This document shows, piece after piece, positions 11,901-25,769 of a stretch of DNA of 64,000 nucleotides. Position numbers and translations under genes: made by a program. The notes beneath the pieces are model-generated. The model was not told where the DNA came from and did not search any database. It saw nothing but the letters and a program-made list of their open reading frames with translations. The stretch is from Prinia subflava (Eukaryota > Chordata > Aves > Passeriformes > Cisticolidae), in NCBI RefSeq assembly GCF_021018805.1, contig NC_086259.1, positions 10,964,501 through 11,028,500 on the forward strand, in the 5' to 3' direction. Positions within the stretch are counted from its first letter, which is position 1, and every line of letters starts with the position of its first letter.

Positions 11901-14880
11901 GCAGAGAAATGCCAAGAAAAATAGAATGTACTCCATTGATATTCAAAATTTATTTTATTAAACTTGCACAAAAGACCAAAAAAAATGGAAGCTGTTTTTT
12001 CAGAAAAGGCATTCAAATATTAACTCTGTGAGTGCCATTTGCCTTGCTTGTCTGGAAAAACTAGGAATTGAAGATGCATAGTTTGACTTTGCTCCCTAGA
12101 AGAGCTTTTTGATTCTTTGTGTTAACCATTAAATCCGAAACTGTGAGAGTGTGTAAGTTGTGAGTAGGAGATTCTGATGCATCAGATGAGAATTCTTCAG
12201 AGGGATTCTCCTTTGAGGGAGAAATTAGTGTATTTGAGCAATTTTGTACTAATTAGTAAATATGCCAATTGGTGGATGACAGCCATATTTCAGAATTCTA
12301 TTTCTAGGGGAACATATGGCAATGTTCCTGAATACCATCAGCTGTCAGTGTTTATCTTAGAATACGGATGGGATATGAAGATGCCAAAAAAAGTATTTTT
12401 CAGAGCGGCAAATACTAATATTTCCATAATGTGTTGGAAGGATAAACTAACTGAAGGTTCATAAGTGTTTGGTTGAGTGGAGAATGGCCAAGTTTGCTCT
12501 AAATTGGTTGGATCACTTTCCTGTTAATCCAAACAAGGCAGGTGTTTACTTTAGCAAGGTGAGATGCTTCAGTGTATTACAGATTTTTACCTCTGTCTGC
12601 ACAGTGCAATGTGTATAACTTATGGTAATCTTAGGGTTGAAAGAACTGCTCATTGATGTAGTCTCACCACATGATTTATCTTAAGATGATCTACTGCCAG
12701 GTAAATTCATGGGTTAGGATAGCTACCTCAGTGGTGAAATATTGCCCTTAGCCTTTGGCTCCACATATGGTGCAGACTTTCCAACTTCAGAAAACTAGAA
12801 ACTGGTAAACGCAGCAACTTGTCAATAAATGTGAAATGTGTGTGTATGTGTCAACACTGTCCCAGTCTGCCATTATAGGTAATGGTCTGGATTGTTTTCA
12901 TTCCTGCTATAACCACTTATTTTCAGAATTTGATAATTTATGCACAAACACTTCCTCGCGACAAAGATCTAGGACGTGACATAAGCCAAAAAATTTTTCT
13001 TTTCTTTTTTAACCAAACCTGTTTTGACGCAAGGTTTATGAGCAGAAAGATATTCTTTGTATTCTGAATAACCTTTTATAGAAAAATTATGAATAAGGGC
13101 TCCATTTAGTCATTTCTTTGCATGAAAGTGAGTAGGAATCAGAGATCTATGTGAAGTGGACTGTGGTGCAGGACTACCCTGGTGTTCCTTTATGGTCTTT
13201 TTCCATTTATGCAGAACCTTATTTTTCATTATAAAATATGTTGCCCCTTAATTTTTCCAATCTAGTTAGAAAAACGGGGTGGGTAAAAATGTCAAAGGTC
13301 CTCCATGGCTTAGGGCCAGATGAGAGTTAAGACTCTAAATGTCATTCAAAACCCAGTCATTAGTAACATTCTCAATAAAGCAACAAAGGCACTGAAGAGC
13401 CTGAGTCTCACTGAGAGTCACTGGGATTTAGAATCCTATAGACTACAACTGAAGATTAAAATAGTCAATTAAATTGTTTTTCAAATGCACATAGACATTC
13501 TCCTGTTCTCACCTGACCACATTTGGGAGTCTGGCCCTGAGTCATGTCTGGTTGTCCTGTGCTGAAAATGTGAGCTGCCAAGTCAGCTGGGGCAGGGCAT
13601 TGTCTATGCTAGCAATTTAAAATAAAGCTTGTTGGAGTTTTTGATGTTGCTATTTAAATTTACATTAAATCCCCATCAGGACCCCAGCAAGGATGGGAGG
13701 AGATCGAATGCAAACACTTCAAGCCAATGCTCTGCTTCAGTAGCTGCAGGGAAATCGCTGATGGAGATTCAGCAACAGAGCTGCTATAACAGAGGACCTT
13801 CAAAGCAGACAGGGAAATGCACTGCAGGGATGAAATCATGGAGCCACTGTGCTGTGCTGCAGTGGCCAGGACAGCAGGGATCAGGGATGCTCAGGGCTCT
13901 GAGTCGCCTGTGATGCCAGGACCATGAAAGAAACTAGCACAATTTGGCTGGGCAAACCCTGCCTGGAAGGTTTTCTTGGTTTCCTGATCCTTCTGCGTCG
14001 GTCTGTGGTAGAAATTCCATAGTCTATGACCCAATGATTGTTTTATTCTGATAAAGTTGAGCAGCTGTTGCAGAGAATCTTTCAGAGCTCCAGGGCTGCA
14101 CTGCAAGTGCTGCCTCAAGTCATAGTGGCCCAAAAGCAAGCACAGCCAGGCTTCTGGAAAGAAATTCACAGTGTTTGGAAATACAGACTAGAAAATGTTT
14201 GAAATGGCTACTTTTATTCTTCTGACAGGTATAAAAAGCCCATGGAATACAAAACTAGAATGTAGTGTAATACAGGGCTGGAAACTTCCTTGCCTTTGTC
14301 ATGACTCTTACTTATGTAGGTCTATCTCCAATTGTTTGGTTAGGAAAGGTATAGCTCTAGAATGCCAAGAACAGCTAGATAGTGTTGAAGTTGATAGCTT
14401 CAAAAAAATAAAGGAATATAAAATGATCTTTAAATTTGTAATCTTTAGGTCCTGTTATTTTTAAGGAAAGCTTCTAATTTTGGGACCCAGGTCATGATAT
14501 GTGAATATTTGGAGATGATTGCAATGTGAAGAATAATAAAGACATTTGAGCATCTGTCAATTCTCACATTTGAAAGATCAGTTCCTCTTGGAAGAATACT
14601 TGGTCCCTGCCAGTACTGACATATTGATTAGACTGCTGTGTCTTTGGCAGCCTGTTGTTTCTTTTGGAAATCTGAAATATGTTTTAAAAATAAACACAAA
14701 ATCTCCCCTTTCTCTGACCCCTGCAAAGATGGTCATCTGGACATAATGTCTAATCACAGCTACAGGCTGTGAAACTGGGGTTGCAATAGAAATGCCAACA
14801 AAATTTTAACTGTGCCATAATACAATAGTTATGTAAATACAGTACATAACACACTTATTATGCTAATCTCTGAATATCAG
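8953..14880. other. gene-free stretch
   Basis: No gene recognised. The open frames are short (103 codons or less) and look random. Positions 10930-11190 are repeat-free and rich in TAAT/ATTA cores ('gctataattagtg' near 11001, 'gcaatttaattatcag' near 11038), so a weak enhancer candidate. Around 11557-11578 there is a short duplication of 'acatatgcta'. Confidence 0.4.
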
Positions 14881-14973
14881 GAAGCAAAATCTTTCTGGAG
14901 CAGAACTCAACTACGGTACCGCAGCCTTTTGCTTGAAGAAAGAAAAAGAGAATCAGCTGCAGAGCCTGTAAGG
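14881..14973 (+). other. possible coding exon, unidentified
   Basis: The segment is preceded by 'tgctaatctctgaatatcag', which has a good branch-point match (TGCTAAT) and an AG acceptor, and is followed by 'gggtgagt' or 'gtaagg' donors. Between them one frame stays open with 31 codons, exactly a multiple of three, starting EAKSFW and containing LRYRSLLLEERKRES, a charged, protein-like composition. The other two frames contain stops. I do not recognise the peptide, and it does not match the FTO C-terminus as I know it. A 93-nt open segment with splice-like edges can easily arise by chance in 64 kb. Confidence 0.18.
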
Positions 14974-17900
14974 GTGAGTTGGTTCTTCTGGTTTGCCCTA
15001 GTGTTTCTGGGAGAATGAACAGCACTTCTTAATTTTCACTTCAACCACTAGCTGCTTTTTTTAATGGTATGTCTTGCCAGTTAGGCTTGAATCTGCCATG
15101 TTTTTGATGATTTATTTTTGTTGGACAATAATGTAAAATACAAACCATCTGATGCTAGGTTTTAGCTCCATTAGCTGGGAACCACAAACCTATGCCATGT
15201 CACTTTTTCTTTTTATAGTGCTGTTTCAAACTTACTGGCATAATTGGTCGATCTTTTTCTTTGTCTGGATTAAATGATGGTTTTGGCTAGAGTTTCAAAC
15301 CAGGATGCCAAATTTTCTTACTCTTATGACTGCCATCTCCGTGTTGCACAGGACTAACTGTATCATATTCAAATGGCTCATTTGTAAACACACAATTATG
15401 TACACAAAGAGTGCTTCTTAATGTTTCCCCAATTTGGCTCTGCTGTTACACTAGTGATGGCTGCTGGCATGCGGACCAGCTAATTTGTGCCATCCCAGCA
15501 CTCCAAAATCTGAATTAAATTGAGCCTGGATAATGTACAAATACTGCAACCTAATGCTTTTTAAAAGTCAGTCCCTGAAGATCACACATACAGATGGGTT
15601 TCTGCTCAGTACGTGTGTGTGTGCACGCACCCCTCCTGCCAACGGGTGGATTTCAGTGAGGATCCAGTTAACAGACCTGTGTTGGCACATTATTCCTGAA
15701 GTGGTTCTTCCATTATGTCATGGGGCTGCCCAGACAGGACCAAAGGAGCCCTCCTCAGACTCGTTGGACAAAGGGATCAGAGCCAGCCCTTACCCTCTGC
15801 TGGAGGTGCTGCAGAGAGACAGAAAAACAGCCTGGTGTGTGCAGAGGAGCCATGTGCCACCCACGGAGCCACGGAAGGATGGAGCCATGGAAGGATGCCC
15901 TGCTGGAACCCAGAGTCAGAGCAGGCTGGAGGAGCCAGGGGCCAGGCACAGCACTGGAACTGTGCTCTACAAACACAGGTTTGCAAGCATGCACCTTTTG
16001 GCTGCAGTAATCAATTTGCTTATCTTTGAAGACTGGGAGACAATTTCAATTTGTGAAAGTTTCTTACAAAGTTATTTCTTACCTTGACATAGGTGGTTTC
16101 TCAATGAAGGGATAGAGCCTTCTTTGAAAGGCAGTCACAGGTTTCACCCTATGAGAATCTCAATGAACAAGCCTCAGCAGCCATGTGCCAGCTCCAACCC
16201 CAGGGTGTGAAGCACTAACAAGTCACAGTGGCTCAGCAAGGGCTTCTTGTGCAAGCAAAGTGTCCTCAGTCCACCAGAGTATGCCATGCAATAGAAACAC
16301 TTTCAGTCTTTTAAGATGTTGTCAGTAAATTTGTGGTGTTTGACAGGCCCAGGTGTTTCAGTCTGGCTCCCTTCAAAACACAGGAGACAGCAGAGGTGTG
16401 GCTCCATCCAGTTGTCCTAGTCCAGGTAGTGTTTATTCATGTTTTTTGGATCTATGCACTGGAATACCTTTGGTAGCAATGAAAGAAAGTAGGAAAATTA
16501 AGAGAAGATCTGAGTGTGTAGCAGAAACAGAAGGAAATAACACGGTGGAAAACCTTTTTCATGTTTCAAACCTTTTCTTCACATCTGTAGGCTGTTGGGA
16601 TGTGCTAGTCACAAACTAATAGTTGCTGCTTTGGAAAATAATAGGATGAATATAAGATATGGAGGGGGTACAGAATGAAGCAGATCTGCTTTACTTTAAA
16701 CGTGATAGGTTTGTGAAGAGTTTTTAGTGGGGGAGGCACTGGAGGTGGTTGTGGTCACCACATTCCAGGGGAGAGGAAGGCCACTGCTGGTGCTTTTTGG
16801 AGAACCTGGGAAGCTGGTTCAGTTTGTGCAGGGCTGCAGATTTTGGCTAATTCACAAAGCAAAAAGTTAAATCAAAAGGAAATATCATTTCCTCAACTAC
16901 AAGGTATTAATATCCTGTTCAATTTAATTTCTACCTTTTGTTATTGTGAACCCCTTAATACATAGTGTCAGCTTGGCAAGGATTTTCCAACAGTATCAAA
17001 AGAGAATTTACCCCTGATATATTGTCACAGGAATTGCTGCAGCTCTCAGTAACAGAGCCTCTCAAAAAGCAGACATGGAGTTGGCTGCTGCAAGGAGAAT
17101 AAATCCCCCTTGAGCAAAGTACTGCCCAAAGTCCCCAGGAGTCCAATAATGATTTCTGAGACAAATTAATACAATCAGGATGCTGCAAGTTGCTCATTGT
17201 GTGGATGTAGCTCAGGTATGAGGCTGACCAAGAGGAGCACAGGGAGGGGTAAGAGCTGGGCTGGGCACTGGTGGATTCAGGCTGCAAACCCCTCCTGCAC
17301 ACGTGTGCTGAGATAACCTGGCCTGGGACAGGGAGGCACAGCTGCTGTGCAGGGAGGCTGCTCACGCCATGCATAAATACATTTCTTTGTGCTGGGAGGT
17401 GAGGCAGCTCTGGGCTACAGAGCCTGAAGTGCTCTGTGCAAATCTCTCATGCTCTTATTTCAAAGATAAATATTCTCCTTGTTCCACATAGATTGATTTT
17501 TTTGATTAAAGAAAAAGGGCATTTTCACAAATATACTTCCTGCCTTTAAAATATCATAGAACTCAAGTTAAATTGCCCAACACTTTTTTTATGATATATT
17601 ACTGTTACTGTGTGTTTGCTCCTGCTCAGATGAACCACAGATGGAATTTGCCTACTTTCAGTCTTACATTAGTCATAAAACCACCAAAAAGATTTATTAA
17701 ACTGAGACTTGAAAACAGAGCTGAATTCTCCTTTTCTGTAGTTTTTAGATTCTGAGTTTTGGGTTGTTGCTGGTTTATTTGCAGGACCATTGAGCCTGTA
17801 GGAATTGCTGCCTTCTCAGCAATTTCCTGTCAAGACAAATTATAAAGCAAAGCATTTCAGTTTTTATTAACATTAATTTAATGAACACTTTATAAATTGT

Positions 17901-20805
17901 TCTCCTAGTGTTGAAAAATGGGATAAAAATAAAATAAACTGATAATAGATTGTATTGGTAATTCTTATCTAGTTCACAAATCCATTTGGCTCGGGTATGA
18001 GATCCATTTAAATCCTGGAGAATTAACTATATCAATATTCCATGAAAGCCTCTTTTCTCCCCACTTTATTAAGACATTGCCCCACAGTGGGCCTTTTTCC
18101 TTATATCATTAAAATGTTTCCTTTGAAATTATCTCAATTCCAGAGATGACCTGTGGCCTCAAGTCACCAATTACTGACTTCAGCAATGCCTTATTTCCAC
18201 AGAACAGCAGCTGAGATACCTTTATACCTTACCAAGATACACAACTTCGGTATTTAATGTTGACTGAACAGTAGGACTGACTTCCCATCCATTCACCCTC
18301 CACCCATGCTTTGAAAGAAAAAAACCCAATTATCTGGGCTCTGTCATCACCAAACCACTTTAGTATCTGTTATTGTTTCCTTGCAATGAGTTTACAGGAT
18401 GTTGCAAAATATGAAGATGTGGTTTACAGCGCTGCAGTTCCATGCTGTATGTGAATAGTGTTATACAAGTCATGTGGCAGCTCAGACATGTGTTTTGAGG
18501 TTTTTGGTGTGTCACTCAAGGCCCTTGGCCCTGTGTCCTTTGTATGTCTGGATGATGAATTTTATACTGGCAGAATATGCTGTTTGTGGAAAATAGATTT
18601 TTGTGTGGAGGAGCTGCCAACATATTTCCTGAGACTGACATCAAAGTACAACAACTGCTGTCAGGGAAGCCTTGTTCTAAAACACATGGGTTTGTGCATT
18701 AGTGTCTGTGGGAATCTGTGTATGCATTCAGGGCTTTTCTCATATTTAATAATAATAAACTACCAGACATATGTATCTGTAACTCGGCTCTCTCTCTGCC
18801 CCATCTGCAGCCATCACCTCAGGATCTTTTATCTCAAGCTAATGACAGTTGTGCCTTCAGCAGTCAGCAGTCCCTGACAAAATCCTGGAGTTGGCCAACA
18901 AGACACAAACCAGAACTCCTAGAAATAGCTAATATTCCTCTGGTTTATGGCATTATCATCACAGAAATTGTTCGTTTTAAATTCTGTTTGGCATCTCTGA
19001 AACCTTAAGATCGTCTGACAGGATTTCAGTGTGAGTGTTCTTTTAATTCCAAAACCATCCAGCTTTCAGTCAGATTCACTTTTTAAACCTCAAAACAAAT
19101 ATATAACCTCACTGATTCTCACTTGTCATGTGACTGTGCAGAAGCTTGTTTAATTGCTTTGTGCAATTAGATATTGTTATATATAAATACTGTAGATAAG
19201 TGGAATTTGCAGAAAAGGCGCTCTGCGCTGAAAAATGTCTTAACTATTCTCTTCAATATTTTATCATTCAAAAATATAAATTATAGAGGCTCTCTTACAC
19301 TAGTGACTTCAGAAAGTATAAAAATCAATGCCTTCTCTATTTCTGAATTTTACTAGCCTAAGAGTGGCAAAGTAAAACATTTAAAAATATGTACGAGCTA
19401 TTTGTGTCTTTAGGCTGTTGAGAAAGCTTTTCTTTGCTTTTGCCCAGAGATATGGGAAACTGTGATGGATAGTCAGAGTGAGGAACCCATCTTTTTTATT
19501 CCCACTGTGATCTATAATTTGTAATCTTTATTGTGTCTGCAGATAAATGTGAGGCATTCCAGAGCCTGGATACCGCGTGCAGCGAGGTCCAGTCAACAGC
19601 ACTCTGAGCTGGGAGGCAAAAGTCCTGGTGCCAGAGGTCAGGGACTGAGCAGGGAGCTGGAGCCCAGAGATCAGTCCTCTGCGGTCTGGAGCTTGTGCAG
19701 AGCTCTGCACCAAAAGGAATGGAGTACAAAATGCTGCCAAAGCAAACGAGAGCCTCTTGCTTTCCTTTTGCACTGGTAAGAAGCACTGCACAGGCAGCAA
19801 TCAAACTCCTCTCGTTGAGACCATGCAGCCCTTCCCTTGCACGCTTTCCCAGCAGCCAGGTATTTATAATGATGTTTTCCATACTTGAGATCTGTGGCTG
19901 AAGATTTAGGTGACTTGTTAGTGATGTTTCTCAGCTTTTGGATCCTGCATAAATAATATATTGATAATGGTTTGTTATTTTGCTTTGGTTTCCTTTCAAG
20001 CATTGTCAAACTCTAGTTCTAAAGTACCTTAGAAAGAAGGAGGGTGATTTTGCAGTCAGGTACGGCTCTGTTAGAGAGAGGCACAGGGAGAAACAAGCTT
20101 CAACAGATAGGCAGGCAGTTGTTTTGATTGTACATAGGTTTTAACTTGTGAAAAGACAAAAATAGTCCTCATGCCAGAGATGTCTAAAATCTCACTGAGT
20201 TGTCATCTCAATAAACTATCAGTCAGGACCTTTGTCATCTTGTTACTGTCTGTCTTGTGGCTTTATTCACCTCTCCTTGCACTTTATTGCAGGGGAAGTC
20301 AAAAAATCCTAGGTGTCTTTTTTTTGTTATTTTATTTCCACAGAGCCTTAATCTGTTTTACATCTGTATGTGACTGCAGAAAGGCAAGAAAGGGTGAAAA
20401 TTGATCAATCCACAGCAAAGCAGTGGGAGAGCTACTAAGTACTATTGAAATTACTCCTGTCTTATCCTGACAGACCTCAGCACTACAGCTTCAGAAGCAT
20501 GAACAACCCTACAGAGTGTTTTTTAAGTGAAGTGCTAGTATTCCCTCTCGGTACATTTCTGAAACCATACACATGTAGGTTTGCTAGAAATATTTAGGAG
20601 AAACAGCTGGACATTACAAGAAAGCTGTCTTTTATACTTAATCTTTTTTATATGACCCAGTTCATATTTATAGCATATTTTCCTTCAGCTTTCCTCTTCC
20701 TAGCCCCCATCTCCTTAATCTTCTTTGTCTTACATTTGTGTCTAAGCATCATCTAACTTTCAAATGAGAGGTCAGAGAAGATTGAGCACGGCTTTGTCAG
20801 TGCTA
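14974..20805. other. gene-free stretch with one GC-richer patch
   Basis: No gene recognised. Positions 15690-15980 are GC-richer and open in several overlapping frames on both strands at once, which points to composition and not to coding. The rest is AT-rich with short random open frames. Confidence 0.4.
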
Positions 20806-20856
20806 AGGGCCTGATTCTGCACTCCTGATTGATGTCAGGAGTGTAATAATCAAAAC
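20806..20856. repeat. possible ancient amniote interspersed repeat relic
   Basis: The phrase 'gggcctgattctgcactcc' followed by 'gatgtcaggagtgtaa' resembles the terminal text of old repeats that are abundant in reptile genomes ('gggcctgatcctgcac...'). The piece is only about 50 bp, so this is a weak resemblance from memory. Confidence 0.3.
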
Positions 20857-23063
20857 TATCAAGAGGCCCCTGCTGTTGCCTGGATGAAGGATCAGTCTGG
20901 CATCACTGCTCTGGGAGAAACCCCCTGTTCTCCTGCCCTGCCATTTTATACTTGCTTTTACAGAGATAAGGTATGAAGACTTGTGGCTGCCTCATTTGCA
21001 TCCACAAGTGTGTTTGCCACCATCTTCAAATTACCCCTTCTGCAGCATTCCTGAGTGCCTGCTATGAATAGCCTCCTTCAGGATAAAGTTCCAAGCACAA
21101 CATGGTGCAGAGAACGTCGGTGAAGTGCCACGTTACCTCTGAGTCACTTAACTGGGCTCAGAGCAGATAAATATCCCCAAAGTCACTGCTGCTATTAGAT
21201 CATTGTCTGGCCAGTGCATGGAGAATATGGAGACTCCTAGGAGGGCTTTTTTCCTTATTCTTTATTTAAATCTATGGGGCTGAACAGTTGATTCTAGATT
21301 TGGACTGAACTGAACCTTTCAATAACTTGCATTTTAATCAAAATCAGACGTGTATGTGTGTATCTTCCTGCAACCAGCCCAGGAGATTTTTCCTTAGGGT
21401 ATTTTGAAATCATAACACTTAATGGGTGATGTGGTGCCTTCTGACATTCTGAGAAAATATTTATCTTCATCACAATAAAATTATGTCATCGTTGCTGTGC
21501 TCTAAATGTTATAAACTGATTAAGTGATAATTTGCTACAGGAAAGCTGTTAGAAGTATCAAGACTATAAGGATAAGAATGTCCATATTTTTAAAAAAAAA
21601 AAAGTGTAATAATTTTTTGGAAAAAAAAAGAGAAATCTCTTCTCGTCTACCTTTGTTAGAATTCCCAGTTTCCATCAGAAATGAAATTACCATTTTCTTC
21701 TGAAGAATGGGCGGAAGGAAGTTGTTACCCAGGCTTGAGCACTTAAATATTCTTATTTGCTTGAGCATGAAAATTGCATCACTATCTCTTGTGATGACCA
21801 TAGCCATACATATGTGACATGATGAGGTAAAATTAATTGTCTTTTGCCAAAGCAGCCTTTTCAAAGGGGGCTGACCTAACCCCATCAAGCCAAGGGGTCA
21901 GCATCTGCAGTTACTGTTTGCCTTTCACTGCGATGCAGAAAGTCTTGGGCTTCCTGAGGGGAAGGCACCCAGCCCAGCTGGCTGGGACTCACCAGTCACA
22001 AGCCTGCAGATTCATTAGCAAGTTTCTAGTCCAAAGCAGTCTGAAGACCAGATCAGTACAATGTGCTCTCCTTTGCTTCTCTGGGTTAGAAGATGAAAGT
22101 GCATTTTCCTGGAGAATGTGTTACATGGCTCAGTTTATGACAATGCAACCTGACAATATTGAAGACATGAATGTGGGGTTGTTATCCCAGCATGAGAATC
22201 AGGAGTGCAGAGATTGCTTCTGCTCCAGTGCTCAGTACCAAAGATGGCTTCAGTAAGAGCCAAGAGCAGCATAATATTTTAACAGTCCTAGAGAAGGAGC
22301 CCTGCATATGAAGGTTAGCCCGTGCACTGCTTCTTTCTTCCAGTTTTCTCATTTCAGCCACTATTGGCTTGTTAGGATGTGTTTTAAGCCAGCTGTTCTT
22401 CATCCAGATTCCTGCCCCCCTCATGCACTCAGAGATCTGGAAGACAGTGCTGGCTGTGCAGGATGAAAAGGATATTTCTTGGCCCAGAATTACTGGGCCA
22501 TTAGTCCTTATCATTGCATGGTGATCCCTGGAGATGGCAAGGGGAAAATGGACTGGAAAGTAGTTAGCAGGTTAGAACAAACTGGGACTGGCCAGTAGCT
22601 AGGCAGGTCTTTGGCAAGGGATGCAGGTTTCCTGGTGATGAACCAGGCCACCTTGGTCACAGAGTTTGTGTTCTTGCCTTTCACAACCTGCTGCTCCAAA
22701 TCAAATAGATTTTTCCTCTTCTTTTCTGGTATAAATAAATCATACAATTAGAAGAAAAATCAGCTGCATATAAACTCCATGAGCCAACCAAGTAAAAAAC
22801 TCTGACAGAGAAAACATATCTATTTGCTTTTCATTTTTAAGAGTAGCAGGACTTTCCCCTCACAATTACAATTAATCCACTAGCCTTTGGCTTTTCAACA
22901 CAGAAAACTGGTGACGTGTCTGTCTTGAGATGAGAAAGAATTTCTTCAGTTACCTTTGCTTGCTGAAGTCAAACCACCCCACAGCAGGGTTTGTGTGGCT
23001 GTGCAGAAGTTTCCCAAGAGAATTCCTCTGCCACAAACCCACCCTGCAGCTGTAACAACACAC

Positions 23064-23122
23064 AGGAGTGGGATGGAGACATGTATTCCTACATCCCAGG
23101 AGTGGGATGGAGATGTATTCCT
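23064..23122 (+). repeat. local tandem duplication, 34-bp period
   Basis: 'aggagtgggatggaga' followed by 'tgtattcct' occurs twice, starting at 23064 and 23098. The second copy lacks two bases. It is a small diverged duplication with no evident function. Confidence 0.8.
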
Positions 23123-25249
23123 GCTCTTTCTACGAGGAAAAAGTCTCTGCATTATAGGCTGTGAGTGCAAAGGTGAGATTTGGAAGGATTGGTGCTGGAA
23201 TAGTCTGTTCATTGGCATCTCTAACTGGCCTAGGACAAGGAAGGCCAGCCTGGCCCCTTTGAAGCTCTCTCTCATGGGAAAGCCTTCCAGAGCTCTATGC
23301 TTGACACTTATCCTCCAAGACTGGTGGTGGCATGAGTGCCACAAGTTAGCTCTTGGATAACATATAGCTTGTGTCTAAGACACTATTAGATTTAGAAAAC
23401 AGAATCATTTCCCAAAGCCCAGAGGGAGCAGAAGGGGAAGCAAAAGGGAATGGTTCTTAAAAAGTCTTGTGTTTCTCTTTGGAAGAAAATTACCATCATC
23501 TATCTTTCCTTTCTTGCAAGCTCCTGGAACCCACTAGTAGTGCCCTGCTGCTGGATTTTCAGACTTCCATTTTGCTGAAGAATATCTCTCTGATGCAGGT
23601 GCCAGTGTCATTTATCAGAGGATGATGTCAACATTCCTGTGTCATACATGACAAATGACAGCAGAAAGGAGTGCCCCTTGAATTCTCATACTTTCACTTG
23701 GTTCTTTCCTTTCTCCAGTTAAATGACATTTTACTTCCTGCAGTGTTTCAGTTTAGACTTCTGCTGCCTCTAGAGAGTGTGCGTTCAAATTGACTCAGAA
23801 TGAGTGATTAGTACCAGGCACTGAGCTCCAAATTCAGTATTAGTGTAATGCACTTGCATGGCAATGGACATAAAGTTTGCTTTCATGCTTTTGGGGCAAA
23901 TTGTGCCTTGTCTTACACCTCAGAAAATGCCAGAGAGCTTTTCTGATGTTTCCCAGTGGCAGAGCTGGCTGGATGTGAGAACATCTGCCTCATCCTCTGT
24001 TTCTAATGCTTTTAAGGAGATGAAAGACTTTGAGTTGGTGAAAACCACCATATTCAGAAGAGTTTGCTTTGCAAAACATTTACCTGTTAATGTACTAGGG
24101 GGCACTTGGCTCCAGAAATCCATGCCTTGACCATGTTCTGTATGTGGGCCTGATTTGAGAGGTCGTATGGAAATTGATTGGGTCGGCATCCAGTGGCACA
24201 CTCAGTAAGTGGAGCAAAGCAAAATAAAATCTTGGGAAGTAAATAGGCAAGACAGAGCACATATGCTGCTTCTAATCCTCTTTTTCTGCTGTTTCTTTCT
24301 ATTCTTCTTGCTGGAAGAAGGGATTTGGACTCTCCTCTCTTAAACCATGCATGTACAAAAGGGACTTTATTTTTAACTCATGTTAAAATCCTTTCTTGGA
24401 CTAGGCAGCAACAGTTTTAGCATGTTAGCTGACTGTGACAACCCAGAGGGGGAGCTTAGGGTTCATCTTGACCAGTAAATGCCTGTTAGAACTGCTACTG
24501 CCTTGACTAACGCTTGTTAAAATATCAATAAGCACAACATGTGTTTTTAAAACCACACACCTGTACTGCTAATGACAGCAAGGCCTTGGGGGAGGAAGTG
24601 ATTCACAGAACTGCTGCTCCCTGCACTTCCCACCCACTCAACATTTCTTTATAGAGTATTTTCCTCTGTTCAAACACGCACAGGTCTGCCAAGCCTCTGA
24701 TTTTTCCGGTACCAGTCCTTTAAGCTAACCAGCAGCATGGCTTCCCTTTGTTCAGCACCCAAGGAAGGGGTTGGATTTTCAGAAGAGCTTGGTATTCAGC
24801 AGCAGGCAGGGCACAGTTTGACATTCACTTAAATAGCATCCCAAAAAAGAAACTTTTTCCCATCCTGCTGTTTCCTCCCACTGCACTTGTCCAAACACTA
24901 ACACAGATAAACAAGGAATTATTTTGAGAAACTAATCCAACTGAAGAGGACCATAAATAACTTGATTTTTCACTAGTACTGCCATTTAGTTGTTGTATTT
25001 CACACTTTCCATCTAAAATCAATAGAAACAGCAAAGCCGCTTGTGGACTTGAAGTTTCTGGATCTTTTCTTGGAACAGAACAGATTTTTTTTTTAATTCA
25101 ATTACAGACATTTCAAACAATCTTCCTGAAAGGACAGGCTTGTTCCCAAGATCAGAGGGTGGTAGGATAGTGACAGCAGTAATTTAGATGAACACCATTC
25201 ATTATACTCTGGATTTAAAATTTATGCACGATTTTGCACTAGGAAAAAA

Positions 25250-25290
25250 AAACCCTATAGTGACTTTTAAAAACCCTATAGTGATTTTAA
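25250..25290 (+). repeat. local tandem duplication, 21-bp period
   Basis: 'aaaccctatagtga' with the following 'tttta' occurs at 25250 and again at 25271. Confidence 0.8.
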
Positions 25291-25735
25291 CGAGAGAATG
25301 GTATCTGCATGGTGACTTTCATTGAAAAAACTGATGGAATTAACTAAGCAGAGCACAGTTCCTGGGACAAACTGGGAGTTAGAGCAACCCTTCCTGGTAT
25401 TACTGATGAGAGTAGAGGGGATCACTCACTCCTGGATGCAGAAGTGACTCAGATGTTTTCATACATTTATATTTTCAAAGGTTTCTTCAGAAGGAATAGA
25501 TTTAGCAACATACCTTTCCTTTCTTTTTAATATGGGAATGGAACTATTTTTTTTTCTGTACACTTCTAGTGTTTCCCCAAAGCAGGGGTCCGTTAGCTCC
25601 AGGCTCCAACAGTCCCACGGGCTGTGATCTTATCTTAGGCTGCCAAAGATCATTATACACATCACTGTCATCTTGCTGTGTTGTTGGTGGAGCTTTTTTC
25701 TTTCCTTCTGTTTCATTTTATTTGTTTTTTACAGA

Positions 25736-25738
<3 letters not shown>

Positions 25739-25767
<29 letters not shown>
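25739..25767 (+). repeat. poly(A) tract, 29 bases
   Basis: An uninterrupted run of 29 A. The upstream sequence has no AATAAA signal and no recognisable retrocopied gene, so I treat it as a simple repeat. Confidence 0.92.

Positions 25768-25769
<2 letters not shown>

Larger units (their letters stand above)
20857..25735. other. gene-free stretch
   Basis: No gene, RNA or clear transposon was recognised. It contains the local duplications listed separately. The pair of mirror open frames at 22946-23360 lies across a duplicated segment and looks non-coding. Confidence 0.4.

Noticed and set aside
12625..12730. Possible antisense CR1 fragment
   Set aside because: Only a vague resemblance ('agggttgaaagaactgc'); the ordered CR1 blocks are missing.
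15533..16087. 184-codon plus-strand open frame
   Set aside because: The same interval is open in several frames on both strands, a local GC effect. No domain or splice context.
25700..25767. Poly(A) tail of a retrocopied gene
   Set aside because: No upstream AATAAA, no recognisable coding remnant and no target-site duplication; most likely a simple A tract.
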